From: Paramacrobiotus metropolitanus
Taxonomy: Eukaryota; Tardigrada; Eutardigrada; Parachela; Macrobiotidae
Assembly: GCF_019649055.1 (NCBI RefSeq)
Contig: NW_026570236.1
Location: forward strand, 682,001 to 746,000
Direction of reading: 5' to 3'
DNA: 64,000 nucleotides
The notes below the pieces were generated by a model that saw nothing but the letters and a program-made list of their open reading frames with translations, made no database searches and was not told where the DNA came from. Positions 35,201-44,325 of the stretch are shown piece by piece. The stretch's first letter is position 1, and each line of letters opens with the position of its first letter. A program made the translations under genes and the position numbers.

Positions 35201-37485
35201 AAAATTATGCCCCGATTACTGAAAATCTTTACGCGCTTCTTAAAAATGTTAACGATATTACCGACTGGAATGAGGCTTGTGATAAGGAATTTGAGGCTAT
35301 TAAAACAGCGCTAATAAATGCTCCAGTCTTGGCGAAATTCGATCCAGAAAAACCTACGCTAATAGAATGTGACGCTAGTACAATAGGGATCGGCGCCATA
35401 TTAAGCCAAGATGGTCATCCTGTTGCTTACGCGAGCCGCTTATTAACTACAGCTGAACGTAAATACGCGCCTACTGAACTTGAATGTTTAGCAGTTGTTT
35501 ACGCTGTCCGTAAATTCCGCTATTACATAGATTATATGCCGTTCACCGTAAAAACCGATCATCAGGCGTTAGTCAATTTACTGCGCTCAACCTCGAATCG
35601 CGAAGGGATGAATCCCAGGCTTGTACGATGGGCTTTACAATTAGGCGCGTACGATATGACAATCGTATACAGGCCAGGAAAATATGCTCATAATGCAGAT
35701 GCATTAAGCCGCGCACCTGTCGACCCGGCTGTACCGGAAGAGGATTTTGACATCCATTTCAGTACACCTACAGTACGCGTAATCAGCATACCAGAAGCGC
35801 CAAACAGCTCTGTACGCGATGCAGAAGAACAAAATTATATTTTTCTGCGTAACGAACAGCTTAGTGACCCGGCGTTAGAGAAAATCATATTGGCCATAGA
35901 AGACGCTGATAAATCACAATATCCGCTTCAACGTCCCGCTAATTTCGAACTATGGAATAATGTGTTATACCGTACAGGCGAAATTAATGATCGGCATACA
36001 AGGCGTTTTGTCGTACCAAAACATTGGCGTTATGATATTCTCAAAGCTATGCACGACTCACCAGCCGGCGGTCACCTTGGCCGCGAAAAGACGCTATCGC
36101 ACATTTGTGTACGCTATTATTGGGACGACATGTTTCGCGAGATTAAACGCTATTGTCGTCGTTGCTTAAAATGTCAGCTTCGTAAAGTACCGCGAAAACC
36201 GCTCCCAGGAAAGCTACAACAAATTGAAATAGGCGAACCATGGTTCCGGTTACAGCTTGATTTTAAAGGCCCGTTAAAGCTAAGTAACAATAAAAATAAA
36301 TACATAATTGTGGCTATTGACCAGCTTACTAAATTCGTAATTGCAAAGGCTGTACCTGACGACTCTGCTAGAGTTGCCGCTGATTTTCTGCTTAATGAAG
36401 TTATACTTCCATACGGCGCACCGCATGAAATAAATACAGATCGCGGTACACACTTTATGTGTAGTACAATAGAGACTGTATCTAAGCTTACTAAATTCGA
36501 TCACCATTTTGGAACCGCTTATCATCCTGTAGGAAGAGGCTTAATAGAAAGGCAAATGCAGTGGATAGGTGACTGTTTATCAATTTTCGCTCAAAAACAT
36601 ACCGCTGAGAAATGGGATGAATTTTTGCCTTATGTTGTTGCCGCTTATAATCGTACAAAGCATAAAACCACAAGACAATCACCGTATTATATGCTTTTTG
36701 GCCGCGAACAAACGCTTCCAGGCGATACGATCACAAAAACAAATCTTCCAGAAAATTACGCTGATATCGAAGATTATTTAGATAGTCTTCAATGGCGTTT
36801 AAAAGAGGCGCATGAAATCGCTCGGTCTCTTGCTAGCGACGACTTCCTTAAAAAAGCTGAACGCTTTAATAAGCGCCGCGTTGAACCTGATTTTTGCACT
36901 GGCGATTATGTAATGTTACGCTTACCTATTCCTAAAACAGGCAGCGAAACGCTTAAAGATAAATACGAAGGCCCATTCGAAATAATGGAATTTTCGTATC
37001 CTAATACAGTTATTATTAGGCGCTTACGCGATCGCAAAGAAGAGCAAATTGTTAACGTAGAACGGCTTAAACATTATCATCCAGAAGATGACCAGCTTAA
37101 ACCGCGATTAATATTTAAATTTCCACCTAAAAATAAGCAGCTTGATAATGAAAGTGAAATAACCCCGCTTACATCTGTTGATAATAGTACGAGTACATCT
37201 GCTAATAACAGCGTCAATAACACTCAGCAAGACCACGCTCAGCTACAGGCTAATAATCTGCAAAATAGTACTGTAGATTTACCGCTTAACTCTGATAATA
37301 ATAATTCCGGCGAAATTAACGCTGAACAGAATGCAAAAAAGCGAAGAACGCGTAAACATCCGCCTAATGACTTGTTATCTAAACAGCTTGATGAATTCTT
37401 TGATGGCGAAGATCCAAAGTTACAGGAGACGCTTAATAAATCACGCTATCCTAAGCGAACACGCAAACGTCGTTTTACACTGTGA
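32251..37485 (+). CDS. pol: pol polyprotein: protease, reverse transcriptase, RNase H, integrase
   Basis: A single open frame of 1744 codons. The aspartic protease has its DTGA at residues 18-21 and LLGQDFL further on. A long poorly conserved linker with coiled-coil character follows (~residues 150-560). The reverse transcriptase runs from ~750, with YLDD at 891-894. RNase H has its first Asp at 1041 (ECDAS). Integrase has an HHCC zinc region from His1268 and the catalytic triad Asp1337, Asp1397, Glu1433, the classic D59D35E spacing. A GPY/F module (KYEGPF, ~1571) follows and there is no chromodomain. All catalytic residues are present, so the enzyme looks active. Pol starts in a separate frame after a 188-bp gap from the gag stop, so its translation needs reinitiation, splicing or a longer upstream frame. 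Confidence 0.96.
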   Translation: MLNHDAYVNNIPVKIVIDTGAETSFISEQFCKKNNLSTLPIKKPFHIRGIGGVCAFCVTHYCNASITISNCTLNHSMFVKPARDGIHVLLGQDFLSQANYEVKANKIINFHVLQEKLVNCNVTSLGEVQSAAAVPPSQAFSATNFTGVPVSNMRASRKTPSAEAHVENVVYKNHTRTAQAINAKTQAAMTPFPIPVAPTVATGEGKNKSSASNSKLFPVPVAPSDATGTSTAKKSRKQMHRETAALMEYKNYVSTLMNTLKKFKELMAELNQAYNDAVKIDNIEAIKKASQERADAELDLVRRLEIYEEWRQAINKAIKLHYGKSARGMNKPICDYAESIGEARRYLKEVYAKIKTKEKLQVTARRPPMNIVKVVRFHETLEFPTVSVRYFRKDDELPPLRHNPHSAPKRSCLPLNKPLKKPYNLPLWENNSAKEEQVWADFDRVNKSFTENADKIRKQLQKSAKVRVCIADQETKATQTEGANYLIVETPEGDIPLVTNSENYFEDQGDITELFQSIGDKLNENELFANNPLKNEELSAEEQPFANKPECEEISEKDKERFRLKMVKVYAADNYTIVPGTSWVSAYAHKKANLRTPQFIFSPNPALYSEGRLLPLQGLVEPKNFQFDICVSNYSAHKRTIKKGTWLGVIETYEEVEPDKTALTATAANYTPEEEAEIWEAIREFKISADLSEADRKRIDNLLFEFADLLPTKSRPFGNVDASIKHTIDTGDAPAIKSLPHRTSWRGRQLIQDHVEEMLKLGIIRPSTSNWSFPVVLASKKNPDGSIGTRFCVNYIRLNNITKKNNYPLPKPDELLDTASGNKLYCSFDCEKGFWQIPMDPTSIEKTAFVTPDGLFEFLRMPFGVCNGPATFQAAMDRTLSKLRKLGIFAYLDDLIVAAKNMEELLFKLRLLFEALRASGFTLKPAKCHIAKPVLHFLGHVISESGIHTDPEKITAIKNFPQPKTEKQLRSFLGLANYYRKFVQNYAPITENLYALLKNVNDITDWNEACDKEFEAIKTALINAPVLAKFDPEKPTLIECDASTIGIGAILSQDGHPVAYASRLLTTAERKYAPTELECLAVVYAVRKFRYYIDYMPFTVKTDHQALVNLLRSTSNREGMNPRLVRWALQLGAYDMTIVYRPGKYAHNADALSRAPVDPAVPEEDFDIHFSTPTVRVISIPEAPNSSVRDAEEQNYIFLRNEQLSDPALEKIILAIEDADKSQYPLQRPANFELWNNVLYRTGEINDRHTRRFVVPKHWRYDILKAMHDSPAGGHLGREKTLSHICVRYYWDDMFREIKRYCRRCLKCQLRKVPRKPLPGKLQQIEIGEPWFRLQLDFKGPLKLSNNKNKYIIVAIDQLTKFVIAKAVPDDSARVAADFLLNEVILPYGAPHEINTDRGTHFMCSTIETVSKLTKFDHHFGTAYHPVGRGLIERQMQWIGDCLSIFAQKHTAEKWDEFLPYVVAAYNRTKHKTTRQSPYYMLFGREQTLPGDTITKTNLPENYADIEDYLDSLQWRLKEAHEIARSLASDDFLKKAERFNKRRVEPDFCTGDYVMLRLPIPKTGSETLKDKYEGPFEIMEFSYPNTVIIRRLRDRKEEQIVNVERLKHYHPEDDQLKPRLIFKFPPKNKQLDNESEITPLTSVDNSTSTSANNSVNNTQQDHAQLQANNLQNSTVDLPLNSDNNNSGEINAEQNAKKRRTRKHPPNDLLSKQLDEFFDGEDPKLQETLNKSRYPKRTRKRRFTL

Positions 37486-37758
37486 TTTACGCAAATAGTC
37501 GCTTAATTACAGTTAACAAACGATATCTTAGATGGTAGCTACAAGCTTATAATTGAATGCTAAATAAGGCTAAATTAATACAGGTAATTATGCAGTAGTT
37601 ACGGCTTAAAATGTTTATTTCGCATTACCGTCTCAGATGGTAGCTAAAATGAACTGTAATACAGCTTTTAAACCGCGTAATGTTGGTTGAATTATGCTTA
37701 AAGTTATCATGCTAATAATTCCGCTTTTATCTTGTTCTGCAGAATATCGCGTAAGAAC
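37486..37758 (+). other. pol/ORF3 junction with PBS-like motifs and splice acceptor
   Basis: A GATGGTAGCTA motif occurs at 37531 and 37636. The second sits in TCTCAGATGGTAGC (37631-37644), which equals the 14 bases across the 5' LTR/PBS junction (28702-28715). A pyrimidine-rich acceptor ending TTCTGCAG (37741-37742) has a possible branch point GCTAAT near 37711 and lies 16 bases before the ATG of the third ORF. Confidence 0.7.
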
Positions 37759-39621
37759 ATGGCGTTCTCCGGCTTATACAATCCCGACAGCTGTTTTCCT
37801 TGCAAGATCAACTTAAACAACCGCGTATGTGTCGGCTGCCTTATGAAAGGACGAGCGGAAATCGAAGATCGCGTCTACGCGTTGTACTCGGAGGCAGTAT
37901 GCGGAAACTCAGAGGCTTTACTCGGCTTGAAGCATATGGGTCTGTGGAATTATGCGATGAATAACCAGCAATACCACCGCGGGATCGCTCAGGCTATTCA
38001 GCATTTCAAGGCGAAAAACGAACCCGGCTGGCAAATGGTTGAAGCGATCGCGATTCCGTCTATCCAGTCAACTCCATCTACCGCGAATAAAGCGCTTCTT
38101 CCTCATCCGCCTAATGAATTACGCCGCGCACAGTTGAAGTACGCTGACGAAACCGAAGAGAACATCAGCGACTGGAAATCTGTCCCGCTTAAGCCGTCGT
38201 TCCAGAAAGCTTCTTCTGACGACTGGACGCGAAATGCAGATCGCCCATTGGGAACAGTATGTATTGAAAATAAACCGCGTATTGATCAAACGCTTGTTCT
38301 TTTAAAAACACAACCGGCTAGTTATAACTCTGAACGCTTAAATTTGCAGAACATGGCTAACCACAGTCAAAGCGATGACCAGCGTCAGCGAGGCGATCAG
38401 CGCCAGTTCACCGAATATCGCCAGCCTACAGATCAGCGTGCAGATCGGCGTTCAGAACAGCGAACTACTCAGCAGAATACGCGCACTGGACAGTCTTCCG
38501 CTACCAGATGGGAGCCATTCCCTCAGCGTATGAACGCTATGGACCAGGCTGAAAGGATTTTTAAGCATCTCGGCTTATCCAATGCAGCTAAGACGCATGG
38601 AAGTCTAGCGATCACCTGTGAAATGTTCGTTAACCGCTTATACGCGGATGAAGTTAATATGGAGAAAGCGATGCAGGATGTGAATTATTACACGGATAAG
38701 CCTAAACCTGAAGACACACAGCTGATGTATAACGCTTTTCGCGCGAATGGTATGGAATCAGCTCTCAGCTTGGATACATTCTCCAACAAAATTAACACCA
38801 TCGACTATGAACGGCTGAGCCAGTTTAAGTATTTCGGCAAAACTTCCCATTTGGCGCACCTTTTCCAGTTTATCTCCGCGAAAGCTAATCCAGCTCTGAT
38901 GTTGTATGCCGCGAAATGTACCGTGCATCTGATGGACATCTACCGCGATTTGAAGGCTCGCCGAAAGGCTAATTTTAATGACCCAGCGATTAAGGCTCAG
39001 TACGATGAATTGTTTCGCTTGATGTTTGCCGCCATGTGTGGACATGCTTACAGCCATTCCCAGTTGGAAAAGCGAATGAAAATGAAAGAAAATGCTGACC
39101 ATCCGCTGAAGACAGTAATTACCGCGCTTGGACCGCTCACCAATGAGCAACTGCAGCTTGAAATGTTGGAAAGTGCACGCGCACGCGGAATGGCAAATAA
39201 GGCTACAAAAGGCTTAGCGACCTTGGTTGAAAAGCCCCAGGACGCTTATCAGTACTGGACTTCAATCCTGCGACAGCGTATGGAGACTAAGGCTTCCAAG
39301 ATCACTCTTGGCAAACGCTCCCTGACGTCTCCGGAAGGCTCATCCGGATCCCCACATTTGCCACCAGGCGAACCGCTGGTTAAGCGTATGTACGTGTCTA
39401 CGGATGAAGCAGCTAATGAAGCGACACTGGTGGATAAGCTGGGTAATTTGAATTTTACCGCTTCCCATATGCGTGATATCGAAAATGGAGGCGAAACTGA
39501 TCAGAAAGCTGAAGGCGAAAAACTGGCTACAGATATCAAAACGGAAGGCGATAAAACTCCGAACGCTTTAAACGCTGATATCACTGATGATGAGACGAGC
39601 GAGAAGGATAAATCGGATTAA
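37759..39621 (+). CDS. Third ORF of the LTR element, 620 aa, function unknown
   Basis: An open frame in the env position of the element, with the element's own codon bias. I do not recognise it. Residues 12-27 hold Cys12-x2-Cys15-x8-Cys24-x2-Cys27, a zinc-ribbon-like motif. A helix-rich part follows, then a Gln/Arg/Asp-rich hydrophilic stretch (~198-250). A large alpha-helical globular region (~260-510) has conserved-looking hydrophobic spacing. The tail is acidic. There is no signal peptide, transmembrane segment or furin site, so it is not a normal Env. A nucleic-acid-binding, capsid-like or accessory role is possible but unproven. The start is the first ATG after a consensus splice acceptor; a TTG-led extension to 37732 would cross that acceptor. 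Confidence 0.85.
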   Translation: MAFSGLYNPDSCFPCKINLNNRVCVGCLMKGRAEIEDRVYALYSEAVCGNSEALLGLKHMGLWNYAMNNQQYHRGIAQAIQHFKAKNEPGWQMVEAIAIPSIQSTPSTANKALLPHPPNELRRAQLKYADETEENISDWKSVPLKPSFQKASSDDWTRNADRPLGTVCIENKPRIDQTLVLLKTQPASYNSERLNLQNMANHSQSDDQRQRGDQRQFTEYRQPTDQRADRRSEQRTTQQNTRTGQSSATRWEPFPQRMNAMDQAERIFKHLGLSNAAKTHGSLAITCEMFVNRLYADEVNMEKAMQDVNYYTDKPKPEDTQLMYNAFRANGMESALSLDTFSNKINTIDYERLSQFKYFGKTSHLAHLFQFISAKANPALMLYAAKCTVHLMDIYRDLKARRKANFNDPAIKAQYDELFRLMFAAMCGHAYSHSQLEKRMKMKENADHPLKTVITALGPLTNEQLQLEMLESARARGMANKATKGLATLVEKPQDAYQYWTSILRQRMETKASKITLGKRSLTSPEGSSGSPHLPPGEPLVKRMYVSTDEAANEATLVDKLGNLNFTASHMRDIENGGETDQKAEGEKLATDIKTEGDKTPNALNADITDDETSEKDKSD

Positions 39622-40133
39622 AGGCGAAAATTCATGGGATTAAGGACGAATTCATGTGGATCATCCTTGGAATGGATTAACCTTCATTTTCCTGTTTTGC
39701 TCACCCGGAATGACCAAAGTAACATGTGATGTTTTTGTTTAACTAACTCATTTCGATGGATCTTATTTTTCTTAGCATTTGTTTAGAATTTCCTTTTATT
39801 GTAAGGCAAATGGTATACTTGCGCTAACTTTGCGATAAAGTTGTCCGCTTAATTGCAGCATTCGTAAAAGTATACAGCTCCGCGTAACCCGCTTATTGTC
39901 TCTATTTTTGCGAATTTAGGTAAACGCTTATAGTGACTTCGGTCAGCTGCAGGCTTATACGCAGTGAAGAGACCATGCAGTCACGGGAATCCATTTCCGC
40001 GCTTCGGTTTTGCGGCAGTATCGTGAAACTGCGGCGTGATGCGGATTCTCCCACTTGCACACTCATGCATATCGCTGGTATCGGCACCGGGGGTGCCAGG
40101 CTCTCGGAGGACCTCGAGTCCCCACCAGTGGCA
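39622..40133 (+). other. Untranslated region between ORF3 and 3' LTR
   Basis: About 510 bp. It begins with a near-duplicate of the ORF3 end (GGATTAAAGGCG / GGATTAAGGACG). No polypurine tract abuts the LTR; the last 20 bases are mixed (GAGTCCCCACCAGTGGCA). Nothing else is supported. Confidence 0.65.
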
Positions 40134-40487
40134 TGAGAGGGACTTACGCCCTCGTCCCAGCAGCTCAGACGCAGTGCAGTGGCTTTCACGCTTGGATCGT
40201 ATATACCTGATCGCAGGTATTACGATCCGCCCTTCCGCTATCTTCCGCCAACGGCATCGCGCCGTACCTTTTCAGCGATTGCGTGAGGCTTACGTAGCGG
40301 CGTATGGTAGAGCAGCGTTAGCGCAGGTATATTGTGAGCTATAGATTGTCAGTTGGTGATTATGAGTTTTGGTGAGATGTTATGTTTTCGGTTTTATGAT
40401 AAAAAGTCCCTTTTTATCCTTGTCTCGCTCCCGTTTCCGGTAGATCGGCACTAGAGAGTCTCCCACGCAGAGAGGAGGACTCTCAGA
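40134..40487 (+). repeat. 3' LTR (354 bp)
   Basis: Matches 28355-28708 with no difference I can find by eye, including the internal 9-bp hairpin. It is followed by the CAGT target duplication. Confidence 0.95.
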
Positions 40488-40491
40488 CAGT
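40488..40491. repeat. Target-site duplication of LTR element, right
   Basis: CAGT, matching 28351-28354 on the other side of the element. Confidence 0.75.
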
Positions 40492-41051
40492 GTGTTTCTC
40501 CATTACTGGCTTCTATGATTCGTCACGTTCATCTCTAAAAAAGGGCCAGCAACTTTCTAGATTCTTATGATAGTTAAAATTAAAGCCTTAACGGTTGCAT
40601 CACTCACTGTTCAACTTAATCTGTACAATTAAATTTGTGATTGCATAATTTTAATGAGATCCGCTCCAATTTTTAAAAGTAGGCTTTGGGACTTTGGGAG
40701 CTGTGGCCGAAAGGAGTGGCATACACAAGTAACAATGCGTTTCCTATGATGTATAAATTACTTCTTCTGATGTTTTTGATGAAACTGGATGAGTACTATT
40801 AGTGCAGGTAAAGCAACTTTAATGATCTCTGCTAAATGACTTAAACTTATTAATAAGCTTCGCCTCACTGTACAGATACATATTTTTAACATAATATTAT
40901 ATCGATATGAACGAAAATGGACCAAATCACAACAGACTGTTCAAAATTTTATTTTGTTTCAAAATGTGCATTTCCTTGTCCAGACTGGGTTTCAAAATGT
41001 CGGCTTCATATTGTTTATTATGTTGTAAAAATACTTCATTCCATTTCTTAC
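40492..41051. other. Intergenic, LTR element to protease gene 2
   Basis: About 560 bp of host sequence. Before the insertion this DNA was continuous with the upstream region of protease gene 1. No gene is seen. Confidence 0.6.
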
Positions 41052-43322
41052 TTAGATCATAACGGTTACATCGCCCAACGGCGCGTTATTAAATATCCAA
41101 GGTAGATATGGATTAACTTTAGTAAAGCCATTGCCCCTTCCGTCAGAACATTCTTCGGCACCAAATGACGTCAATCCCGCAAGATACTGCGTTCGCGTTC
41201 GGGGATCGTAGCAGAAGAGTGGTCCGCCACTGTCACCGTTACATGTACCTTCACCGTAAATGTCACCGGCGCAGAGAAACAGGTCGAGATTGGTTAGGTT
41301 ATTCGGGTCTTCTCCTTCTAAAGCATACGAACAGTTTTCCGCTGGAAGGATTGTTTGCAGTACATATTTGAGGGGAATGTCGGGGCGTGGTGGGTTAGGA
41401 TCTTCCCGATCAGCTGCAAAGTGAGCGAGCAAATGGTTATCCAACGAAATTCTTATGGCTTTCAACTACTTAAGCTAATGCAAGGGGAAAGTGCTGGCTG
41501 CTTTAGGAACGCAGGAAAGTACGGTTTTTACGAAGTATTTATATCCTTTATTTTATAATTTTGCAATCTACTTCCGCTATAAATATTAACCCCGATTTTC
41601 TCTTGTCTGATTTGCCGCTGTACGTCTAAGAATAAATAAATAGCGTTCACCAATAGCAAAAAATTTCTTACCGACTTTCCTAACTGAAATCGGTTATTTT
41701 ACTCACTAGTTTCGAGTCCGAATCCCGAGGCTACGCATCTGTCTCCGGGTTTCGGCACCTGAGTGCTAAGGCATAATGTGCAAGCACAGGCACTATGCCG
41801 GCGAAAATCAATGGGCTCGGACAGGATTAACAACGCAATGTCGTTGTTTAATGTATCCAGGCTGAACTCCGGGTGGGGAATGGCCGAGCGCACTTTGTAC
41901 TGACGAGAGCAGCCATCCACAACAGATGGATAAACGAAAGTACTATTGAAATCAAATGCAACCGATTTGGCTCCGATTGTTACTGTGTAGGTAACATCAG
42001 AAGCATTGTAACCAGCAAGAGTAGTCAAAAGAGTGGGAATAGCCACGCAGTGGCCAGCGGTGAGGATTGTCTGTGTTCCTATTATAACGCCACCGCAAAG
42101 GGCGATGAGGGCTGGTGACTGGATATAAACGGAAACCTGATAAAACAGTTAACAAGGTTTCTACACTACTCTGTACGCAGATTCCGCAAGAGGAAAGAAA
42201 AAGTACTTTTTCGAATTGCAGATAGATACCTAACTTAACGTGATTACCTGCCAACATATTGATGCACTGCCGTTGGGAGCATCAAGTCCACCAACAATTC
42301 TATTCTGCGACGATGCAAATATTTGTAAATGCTGCAGCCATTTTATCAATCTATTCTGGTGAATTTTGAACTGTTCTACAGCAGACTGGTGCGGTCCCCG
42401 GGTCTCATTTTTTTGATGAATTCGCGGCGGTTTTTCTAACGGTGCAAAAATTTTTGGATCGATATTGGTGATTCCGCACTGCATTTCTTGTACACAAGCC
42501 GAATGGGAATTCAGATACGTTGCCGATAGCGAGTTATTTCTGCCGCAGGATGAGGTTTGGTTTGCTGTAGAAAATTGTAGTGAAGAATTTAAAACATAAA
42601 GGTAAAGCAATAAAGGTCGGCATAAAGGTCGAATGATTTACCATGACAGCAGACTGCGTCTCCATATTGAAAATTATTGCAGTCCCTGGAAACTGAGATT
42701 GTCAGGTTGGCCTTTCGACACACATCAATGGCACTTTGTGCAAGACAGAAACCGGCGATGTGTGCGCTCTTTTTGGGATAATCAGGAAAGCATTTCGGAC
42801 CGATGACCTCAGACACCGCGTAAGGCTTGGGAAAGCAAGGAAGTTCTGGTAAATACGGCGGTGCCTGGTAGTTATCACGTGGGCTATCGTCCAGATAATT
42901 TATTCCTTTCTGCCGGTATATGGTACTGTATCTGTTGTACCTATTGTTTAAAATTACCGTTATATTATTTCACTTGTGCCATTATTTTTCTACAGATTGC
43001 TTAAAATGGACAATTTGAAATTAGGCGTGCAAAAAGAAAAATAATTCGGTATTTTAGGTGTACACCAAATGACCAAGATAAGTTTTTACTTGGCGGCTTA
43101 CTGGTATGGGTTCCGGTCAATTCTCTCCTCGTATCCGGCGGCATAGGGCTGTTTGTATATAAAAGAATGAATACTGGAATTCCGTGTGATTTCGTATGGT
43201 GGTCCATAATCCCGTAGAAATGGCCCGCAGGTGTGGGAACTAGTCCCCGTTCTTTCGTATGCCTTTATTCGGCCAGTGTTTAAGGCAAACAAAAGAAGGA
43301 GCACCGCAAATGGCATTCTCAT
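41052..43322 (-). CDS. CLIP-like serine protease 2 (Gly189)
   Basis: Exons 43322-43102, 42940-42642, 42564-42248, 42136-41707 and 41413-41052 join to 542 codons with the same phases as gene 1. The signal peptide is Leu-rich (MRMPFAVLLLLFALNTG). The CLIP-like module, the cysteine-rich linker and the NRIVGG activation site are present. The catalytic triad is His in TAGHC, Asp in LNNDIALL and Ser in NGDSGGP. The S1 residue is Gly, as in gene 1, arguing against trypsin specificity. It is closely similar to gene 1 across exons B and C, so these two are probably a recent pair that the retrotransposon later separated. Confidence 0.9.
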
Positions 43323-44325
43323 GATTTATGGATTAAATGAAGTGTATAGACGAGCAAATTCCTCATGTGAACAGGTTGTATCGCCGTATGAGTAAAGGTT
43401 TGAAATAACCAAAAATCCGCAACCAAACAAAGATCATCTTGTTTATTGCACCAATGCTTGATTATTGTACACCAGTGTACCAATGTCCTGCCCAACTCAG
43501 GACATTCTTGATTACTCAAGTTCTGCTAAAAAACTGGCAGGTGATCTTTTCTAGTTAGTCATAACGACTGCCATTACACGTTACTTTCGTTGCATAATAA
43601 TGATCGAGAGTCTCTGTTCAAGTTGCTCAGATGCAACATATGAATAAGTTTATGTAAAATTACGTAATTAATATCATTATTTCTGCTGGGAAACTTAATA
43701 AGATTCAGTTTTCTATGTACCACACGCTACAAAAACTCACAAGGTCATCAGAAGTTGGTATTATAAGCGCTACGCCGCAGCTTGTGCAGTCTTAAGCGTT
43801 CAAATGTAAAACGTCTTGTACTCAAATATAGAAATATTCACTGACGATGTCGCTGGTCTGGATGCTGTACTTTACTTAAACAACCAGCTAACTACATAGC
43901 ATTAGTTTCGTAACTTTTGCTTGGTGCAAAGATAGTTTAAAGCACACGGTGACAAGGCCAAAACAGCAAAAACTGCCGCATTACTTTCGTGCGCGGTTGC
44001 GTATCAGCAGCAATTTTATTGCTGATCAAAAGTTAATGTGTACAATACTGCAAACGCAAAACGACAAAACCCGTAAAGTATGTATAAAACGAAGCAAGCC
44101 AAAACAACATAATCATGGTCAAACACCTACATTAAAGTGCACGCGTGCAACGTACTGCTGCGTTAACGTCTTTCGTAGTGTCGAAATGTTATAATACATT
44201 GTGTGCATATAAGTACTTAAAATAACATAGCATTAAAGCAAATACTGAGTCCAAAGTTAGCTCAACTTAGTTAAGACATTGTTAATGTGCGAGAAAACTC
44301 TCCTCACACAACTTCCATCCATTTT
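43323..44325. other. Intergenic between protease loci 2 and 3
   Basis: About 1 kb of AT-rich sequence. An 81-codon plus-strand frame at 43949-44194 is Lys/Gln/Thr-rich without family features; I do not call it a gene. Confidence 0.5.

Larger units (their letters stand above)
28355..40487 (+). mobile_element. Complete Ty3/gypsy LTR retrotransposon with extra third ORF
   Basis: A 12.1-kb element with 354-bp LTRs that look identical, a CAGT target duplication, a primer-binding site, gag, pol (PR-RT-RNaseH-IN) and a third ORF. Domain order PR-RT-RH-IN places it in Ty3/gypsy. Codon use differs from the host genes: Gly is mostly GGC, Ala is often GCT and Arg mostly CGC or CGT. Identical LTRs mean recent insertion. 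No clear polypurine tract touches the 3' LTR, which is odd for an active element. It inserted between protease genes 1 and 2 in the opposite direction. Confidence 0.95.

Noticed and set aside
43949-44194. 81-aa plus-strand ORF between proteases 2 and 3
   Set aside because: Low-complexity Lys/Gln/Thr composition, no signal peptide, promoter or family match.
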